This document shows positions 57,678 to 64,000 of a DNA stretch of 64,000 bases, piece by piece. Below the pieces are notes generated by a model, which was not told the origin of the DNA, did not search any database, and worked only from the letters and a program-made list of their open reading frames with translations. The stretch covers positions 22,424-86,423 of the forward strand of contig JAECUM010009679.1 of the NCBI GenBank assembly GCA_016617855.1, given 5' to 3'. Numbering within the stretch: position 1 is the stretch's first letter; the number at the start of each line of letters is the position of its first letter. Made by a program: the position numbers and the translations under genes. The DNA is from Megalonaias nervosa (lineage: Eukaryota; Mollusca; Bivalvia; Unionida; Unionidae).

Positions 57678-57949
57678 TATGTGGGTTACGTGTATGACTC
57701 CCATGAACAGAGTTGTAGAGAGAGAGCACTGTCCACATTTAATTGATCACACTTTAGTATGGTTACATTAACAGCAAAACAGTCACACCTGCCTCAGGCA
57801 ACCATTTTTGTTTGGCCTGAGTCTTGGCAGAAGCTAAATCGTTCAGCCCACCTTCTGTGTGTACATCCTTGTACACCCAAGTATACTGGATTGTTATTGA
57901 GCATAATGAGAGAGCATATAAAGCAGCCAAACCTGCTCTGCATTCACCC
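57678..57949. other. No gene seen
   Basis: Short spacer with overlapping frames on both strands (57759-57983 plus, 57763-57951 minus) and no domain. Confidence 0.45.
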
Positions 57950-58200
57950 ATTTCTAGATGGAAGATCCCATATAGGGTTTTAAGTTTTGTATGAATCTAA
58001 ATGGAAGATCCCATATAGGGCTTTTTAAGTTTTGTATCAGTTTAAATTGAAGATCCCATATAGGGTTTTTAAGTTTTGTATTAATCCAAAAGGAAGATTC
58101 CATATAGGGGCTTTAAGGTTTGTATCAATCCAAATGGATGATCCCATTTAGGGGCTTTAAGGTTTGTATCAATCCAAATGGAAGATCCCATTTAGGGGTT
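57950..58200. repeat. Minisatellite, ~43-bp unit, 6 copies
   Basis: Units read AAATGGAAGATCCCATATAG, then GGTTTTAAGTTTTGTATCAA and TCC, with a later GGGGCTTTAAGG variant. Confidence 0.9.
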
Positions 58201-58669
58201 TGGCATAATTAAACTATATGTGCTCTATACTGGTATAATATCTGGAATGAAAACTCCACAAACGAGCTTCAAAATACAAGACTCATCATTGGAGAATAGC
58301 ATCATTAATATAATTGAAATCACAGGTGTGTTGGTGGTATTTAGCTAACATGTAGAAAAACAATATACATGATTACTGCATACCTGAAGGTTGAATCTAG
58401 ACTAAAAATACACGCCATGACATTGGAGCACATTCTTATTGACTTTCAAAGTTCAAGATAGAAAATCTTTGAATTACAGAAAAAATGCCTGTATTTTATA
58501 TAAAACAATTTTGCTCCTATATTTTAAGGCCCTGACTCCATTAACCCTTTTTCTTTTATATACCCTTAAGAGAACATTGACATCTTTTACCTTTTGTTTT
58601 GTAAGAGATACTTTTTGCTTTTAATTGTTATGATTTGTCTTTCTAAAGATTTTTAGGAATTTTTAGTTC
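58201..58669. other. No gene seen
   Basis: A+T-rich sequence; the 61-codon frame at 58439-58624 is hydrophobic and unremarkable. Confidence 0.45.
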
Positions 58670-60540
58670 TACTGGTTATAAACCATCTTATGGGATGGCC
58701 TGTTATCCGTCATCTCTCATTCAGTGTTCGTCTTCTCATGTTTTTGTCCATCCATTACCACTTGTTTTTTACTACTCCTGGAAAACTACTAAATGGACGA
58801 TCATATAATCAAAAGTGTTTTAGTTAAAGACTTATTATGATGTCCAGTTCATCCCTAAATGAAAATGGTGCCAATGTGATATCCATTATGGCCACCAGTC
58901 AGCCATCTTGAAGTGTCATATTATCATGGGTGTATCATGAAAGGTTTCTTATGATGTAAACGTTGGCCCTTAAAAAAAAAGGTGCTGATGACATCCATTA
59001 TGGCCACCAGTCAGCCATCTTGAAGTGTCATATTATCATGGGTGTATCATGAAAGGTTTCTTATGATGTCAATGTTGGCCCTTAAAAAAATAGTGCTGAT
59101 GACATCCATTATGGCCACCAGTCAGCCATCTTGAAGTGTCATATTATCATGGGTGTATCATGAAAGGTTTCTTGTGATGTCAACACTGGCCCTTAAAAAA
59201 ATGGTGCTGATGACATCCATTATGGCCACCAGTCAGCCATCTTGAAGTGTCATATTATCATGGGTGTATCATGAAAGGCTTCTTATGATGTCAATGCTGG
59301 CCCTTAAAAAATGGTGCTGATGATATCCATTATGGCCACCAGTCAGCCATCTTGAAGTGTCATATTATCATGGGTGTATCTTGAAAGGCTTCTTACGATG
59401 TGAACGTTGGCCCTTAAAAAAGAGGTGATGATGACATCCATTATGGCCACCAGTCAGCCATCTTGAAGTGTCATATTATCATGGGTGTATCATGAAAGGC
59501 TTCTTGTGATGTCAACGCTGGCCCTTAAAAACTGGTGCTGATGACATCCATTATGGCCACCAGTCAGCCATCTTGAAGTGTCATATTATCATGGGTGTAT
59601 CATAAAAGGCTTCTTGTGATGTCAATGCTGGCCCTTAAAAAATGGTGCTGATGACATCCATTATGGCCACCAGTCAGCAGCTGTCTGAAAATCTTGTTAT
59701 TACTAGTATTCCTCCAAAATAGAATGTAACATCAATATAGGGTTTTCACCAGAAGTCTGATTATAATATCTACTTGGTCTTGAATGAAATTTATGCCATT
59801 CTTGTGCCAAATATGACTGCCACAATGAAAATCTTTTCATTAATTCTTCTGAATAGATAAATGTTCATATCAGCATGAAGTTTTCACCCAAAATCGTCTA
59901 ATGGTGTCTAGTTTGTCCTGAATAAAAGTGGTGCCTATCTTATATCCAGAATGGCTAATTTGAAAATCAGAATGAAACATCAGTCCTTTGGAGGGGCTCT
60001 TGTTAACCTTTGTATTTTTACAACCTTTGTAACATTTTTGATTTTTACATGAAAATGATGCCAATCTGACATCTAATATGGCTGTCACAGAAGCCATCTT
60101 GAAAATCCATTATTGCATAACATATCCTAACTTTAAGGTCATATCTTGAAAATTTGTCATCTCTGCTCCCCTCCAAATGGATGGCTATATTGACATGGGT
60201 TTTCACCAATAGACTTCTTTTGATGCCCAGTTAGTCATAAAAGAAAATGGTGCCATTTGTACATCCAATATGGGTTCCACAACTACAGTCTTTAAAAATC
60301 TTCTAATGTCACCACTCCATTTGATGGATTTTTCACCAAGTCCTAAATGAAAATTTGTTGCCAGTTGTGCATCCATTATGTCTGCATCATGACCATGTTA
60401 AAAACCTTCTTGTCGCTAGTTTTTCTAAATGGATGGTCATTAGGACAACAGGTTTTACCAAATGACTTCTGACAATGTCTAATTTGTCCTAAATGAATAT
60501 GGTACCAGTCTGACAACCAAGCTGTACCACAGCAGCTACC
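58670..60540 (+). repeat. TTTTTAGCTC-family repeat, long copy
   Basis: The head ATTTTTAGTTCTACTGG with CTTATGGGATGGCCTG and CATCTCTCATTC matches 42536-43180. Diverged modules with AATGAAAATGGTGCC, CATCCATTATGGCC and CATCTTGAA continue to about 60540. Part of it expanded into the uniform array at 58840-59690. Confidence 0.6.
58840..59690. repeat. Tandem array, 110-111-bp unit, 8 copies
   Basis: CCATTATGGCCACCAGTCAG recurs at 58883, 58994, 59105, 59217, 59327, 59438, 59548 and 59658. Between them GTCATATTATCATGGGTGTA and GGCTTCTTATGATGTCAA are almost unchanged, and most variation lies in the length of the A run after GGCCCTTAAAAA. The array is much more uniform than the surrounding repeat, so it expanded or homogenised recently. 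Confidence 0.95.
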
Positions 60541-61258
60541 AGTAATTGGAATATCAGAGATGGTTTCAAGAGTCAGCAGTTAAAGGAAGAAACGGTTATC
60601 TTGAATTCAGGGAAATTCTTTTTACCCAGTAGGGTATCAATCCCATTGAGAAAAACTCTTGTTCAAATTTGGCTTCAGGAAACTTGGTATTTTGCTTTTA
60701 AAATAGTTATATAGCTAAATGTAAATTGCTGTGAATAATTGGACTCTTGCAGAGCTTTTTATTAAGCGTTGTCATTTTACTGTGCTTTGCATTGTCCTTT
60801 GCAATCTTTCATAGGTTCTTAGTTTTAATCCAGGTACATAAAAATTTGTTATTTTTTACCTTGAAAGTGTCATCTACAAACTAGGTGAATTGGCAGATGC
60901 ATATTTAGGTGCCTAATCATGTAGTTTCCCAGCTCTTTGAGGGTGGATACTAAATTATCTCAGTTTGTTTTGGTTTAACTCATGGAAGAGGAAGTTAAAG
61001 TTCAGTGGGTATGTCTTAAAATTCCTTCTGATACTTATATGTCTGTGATTGTTTGAAATGATAAGTGAATCTTTTTAAAGTATCATTCAAGTTATTTTAA
61101 TGATATGATCAATTTTACCTCAAATGAATTTACAGTGGGTGTTGAGAGGTTTACCTGGTTATGTATAATTTGCAAGTATGGATGGAATGCAGGTTATATT
61201 AAAGTAAAGTTTTCAAAGGAGCATTAGAAACCAAAACATAAGACCATTACACATGTCA
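60541..61258. other. No gene seen
   Basis: A+T-rich sequence without a supported feature. Confidence 0.5.
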
Positions 61259-61460
61259 TTTTTAGCTCCACTTCTCATTGACCAGAAGAACTTATGGGAT
61301 GATCTCTCCTCTGTTAATTTAACAAGTTCGTTAACTACTCATCCTTTATCTGGGTAATATGACTTAATCAAGCTCAGCACAAATGATGTATTGTAATTAT
61401 TGTTTCAATTAAAGGAGTACTTAGATTACATTATTGTAATTACAAATTGTTTAAAGTGTC
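61259..61460 (+). repeat. TTTTTAGCTC-family repeat, short copy
   Basis: The head TTTTTAGCTCCACTTCTCAT with ACTTATGGGATGATCTCTCC matches the starts at 42536 and 58670; the rest decays quickly. Confidence 0.5.
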
Positions 61461-61778
61461 TTATCACCTGTCACAAAATTTTTTTTACTTCGTTTACTTT
61501 TCAAACTTTCAACAAAACTTTCCACAGGTTGAAAAAATGTAAATATTATTTTGAAACAAAATAAAGGTACAGTGGAACACATGTAGAATGTCTTCACACT
61601 AGTGTGGTCATATATTCAAAACATATGATGTTATAGGTGAGTCAGCTATACTTTACAAGTACACGTTTTAAGGGGTCAAATAGAAATGAATGTTAGTGTT
61701 AATATATCATTACTTTTATGGAATTCCTGGAAGTTCTTTTCAGCCAGTAGTGTCAGTTTCCTCAAGATACTCTTGTTA

Positions 61779-61989
61779 CCATATGTACTTGCATATAAGA
61801 CAACTGCAAACTGCACAGACCCAGATCTGCCAGCGCATTATGCGCTGGCAGATCTGGGTCTGTTCAGTTCGTTAGGAGTCATAAGTAGAGCAAACAACAT
61901 AGACCCTGATCTGCAGGTGCATTATGCTATGGCAGATCAGTATCTTTGTTGTTTGCAATTTGACTAGACTTATAAGCAAGTATTTATGG
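61779..61989. mobile_element. TA-flanked 0.2-kb MITE with a perfect internal hairpin
   Basis: Ends CCATATGTACTTGCATATAA and TTATAAGCAAGTATTTATGG, with TA at 61777-61778 and 61990-61991. Near the left end lies a perfect inverted repeat with 23-bp arms (61815-61837 and 61841-61863) and a 3-nt loop; the arm core is CCAGATCTGCCAGCGCA. The related element at 419-608 lacks the palindrome, so it formed in this copy or sublineage. The 93-codon frame across it is not a gene. Confidence 0.75.
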
Positions 61990-61991
61990 TA

Positions 61992-62982
61992 TTAAATAAG
62001 ATCACTGATAGAATATACTGCATTAGAGTGAGACTGCCTTCTAATGTAGTACATGACAAAAAAAATGTTATTACCTTTCAATGAAATAAGATCCATGACC
62101 TTGTTTGCCTTGTAACCAAGTTACAATGAAGGGCCTTATAGCATGTGATAATTTACACATAAATGGATGTATGAAATATTGTCTTATCAATAGAAGTACC
62201 AGTTCAAGCTGGACCTAGTTATTAACTTATCATGCAGGGACATAAATGGACATAACTGGCTATGCATGTCTCTATTTGACCATTTGTTAATTTGGTGATA
62301 GGAAAAACATTGTTCACCTTTGGTGATAGGAAAATCATTTGTCACAATAGACAGTTCTTTAGAGACTGTATTCAAAACCAAATTTGATTACGGAATTACC
62401 ATTGATTTGGCACATATTTAGCACAGAATAACATTTCCTGCTTTAAGGTTAATTTGACTTGAGCAGTGTGCTCAGAAGTACCAAAATAAATGAGGACATT
62501 GCATGACAAACTAATGAACCTCATATCTTTTCCTGTACAGGAGTTAATGTATAATGTCATAATAGTCCAATTTTATTGTTTGTTGCTCTGCTACCTACAA
62601 TAAAAACTGTCTACCATGCTAGCATTGACTGGTCACAATGTATTTGTCCCTGAACATCAAAGAGAGCCATCCAGGACATTTCAAAACCAGTCAAGTCTTT
62701 AATCAGATTACATGTGCATACCTTTTTGTGCCAAGGATTAATGTCCCTGTGAAGTTAATCGATTTGTTCATTTGGGGGATTCATCTGCATGCCCATCTGT
62801 CCATCCATCTACATTGTATTTTAAGGTCAGTGACAGCAATTTTTACATTAACGTCAGTGTTAAAATTATTACTTCCTCACTAAATAAAAGGTCGACTCAG
62901 CATAAAAGGGAGCCATTTTTTTTGTTACATTATGAGAAGTTACACTTTTCATCAACAAAATATAGCCAATATTGTAATGATG

Positions 62983-62986
<4 letters not shown>
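61992..62986. other. No gene seen
   Basis: A+T-rich sequence without a supported feature. Confidence 0.5.
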
Positions 62987-63027
<41 letters not shown>

Positions 63028-63049
63028 GTCTCTGTCTCTATATATATAT
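62987..63049. repeat. (TC)n microsatellite with TGTCTC and TA ends
   Basis: About 17 TC repeats, then TGTCTC units and a short (TA)n. Confidence 0.95.
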
Positions 63050-63171
63050 GTATAGAGGTGCGTGGTATTACCGGTTTACCACATTATTTTTTTCCAGTGG
63101 TATCTACAACAGTACATTTTCACTATTAGTACTTCATTAGTTTCCATCAGTATGTAATGTATGCCAATTAG

Positions 63172-64000
63172 TAATAATAATAATAATAACAATAATAATA
63201 ATAATAAAGACTTTATTTAGAGAAGGTAACTCAATTAGTTACAGAACTAATCTACCTTGATGCCTTCCATCTGTTATGTACAATATATACAGTATATAAC
63301 ATGATGTGAAGAATATGGCTTGACACTAAATAATTAAGTGATTTTAAAAGTCAAAGTATCATGCCTGGAACACATGCACATGCATCTGTGAATACATAAC
63401 ATAAACATATATAAAATATAAAATATCATCCTGCATTGAAAATATTCAAATGTGAAAATGATGCAAATTATAGAAAGGCAGGCGGTATTTATTGTACTAG
63501 AACTGTTCAATTTTCTAAAGATTTCATCCATTTGAGACACTGATTATGAAAAGAAGAAATGCTAGGAGCCTGCCTTATGTCACTGGGAATGTTGTTCCAT
63601 ACCAGTGGACCAGTATATTGAAAACTTTTTTTTAAACAATTCCTTCTTTGGCCTTGGTATAATGTAATTTTTGCTTCTTATGGACCTTAAATTTGGAGTA
63701 CCATCAGCATCTCTTTGGTGAAAGATATTGCTTAGATAGACAGGATTGGCTTTTCTGGATACTTTATACATCAATTTGGCCTTTCTAAGAAATATTCTTT
63801 CATGTATTGTTAAAACCTTTATATTATTCATTGCATCCTGGAAATTGTCTATACACTGATCTAGAATTAAATGGCAAGCCCTCTTTTGGAGTCTTAAAAG
63901 TGTTGTTATGTTTGAATTAGAAGGTATTACCCCAAATTACATTACAATAGTCCAGATATGGCTAAATATAACTTTTATAAAAGATGACCCTATACTGAAG
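63172..64000 (-). pseudogene. 3' end of a LINE reverse transcriptase (window edge)
   Basis: Read on the minus strand from 64000: a PYLDYCNVIWGNT block (the LDYCN-V-WG segment near the end of CR1/jockey-type reverse transcriptases), then TTLLRLQKRACHLILDQCID, TIHERIFLRKAKLMYKVSRK, FHQRDADGTPNLRSIRSKNY and IIPRPKKELFKKKF, ending with WNNIPSDIRQAP. One frameshift lies near 63925 and another near 63600. A 3' UTR of about 0.3 kb ends in AATAAAGTC and a (TTA)n run at 63207-63172, the simple-repeat tail of some LINE clades. Endonuclease and RT core would lie beyond the window, if present. Confidence 0.75.

Overview
This window reads as A+T-rich, repeat-dense nuclear DNA from an animal. A mollusc, most likely a bivalve, is my inference. 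It rests on the tRNA-derived SINE families, the TTTTTAGCTC-headed interspersed repeats and the many short minisatellites. I found no complete protein-coding gene, no rRNA or functional tRNA gene, no CRISPR array and no operon-like structure. The open frames are short and mostly translate repeats.

What is present is largely transposable-element debris. (1) Non-LTR retrotransposons: a decayed gag-like ORF1 with a CCHC zinc knuckle on the minus strand (about 3.93-5.53 kb), split by a SINE with an 11-bp target-site duplication (TSD), and the C-terminal end of a reverse transcriptase on the minus strand at the right edge (63.17-64.0 kb). (2) Three solo LTRs of about 0.9 kb (1.1-2.0, 30.7-31.6 and 56.8-57.7 kb) with no internal region. 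(3) Eight copies or fragments of one tRNA-derived SINE with a CAACAACA-type tail, three copies of a second tRNA-derived SINE with a (CA)n tail, and several fragments of other SINEs. (4) DNA-transposon derivatives: TA-flanked MITEs of three kinds, three hAT-like MITEs with 8-bp duplications of varying quality, and a broken BED-finger/hAT-like transposase remnant at 10.8-11.3 kb. (5) Larger interspersed repeats present twice or more, some in inverted orientation.

About twenty unrelated minisatellites (units about 17 to 111 bp) lie between these elements, with (AT)n, (CA)n, (TC)n and (TAA)n microsatellites. Most minisatellite units differ from one another, so each seems to have arisen from its own local sequence.

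The only hints of a host gene are three short plus-strand candidate exons between 37.4 and 41.5 kb (85, 43 and 43 nt), each with a strong-looking 5' splice site. They are speculative; without transcript evidence the window is best read as intron or intergenic DNA. I see no previously undescribed molecular system. The observations most worth a second look are the nested insertions with intact TSDs, the 95%-similar inverted MITE pair, a MITE with a perfect 23-bp hairpin, the microsatellite-tailed SINEs, the candidate exons and the density of private minisatellites.
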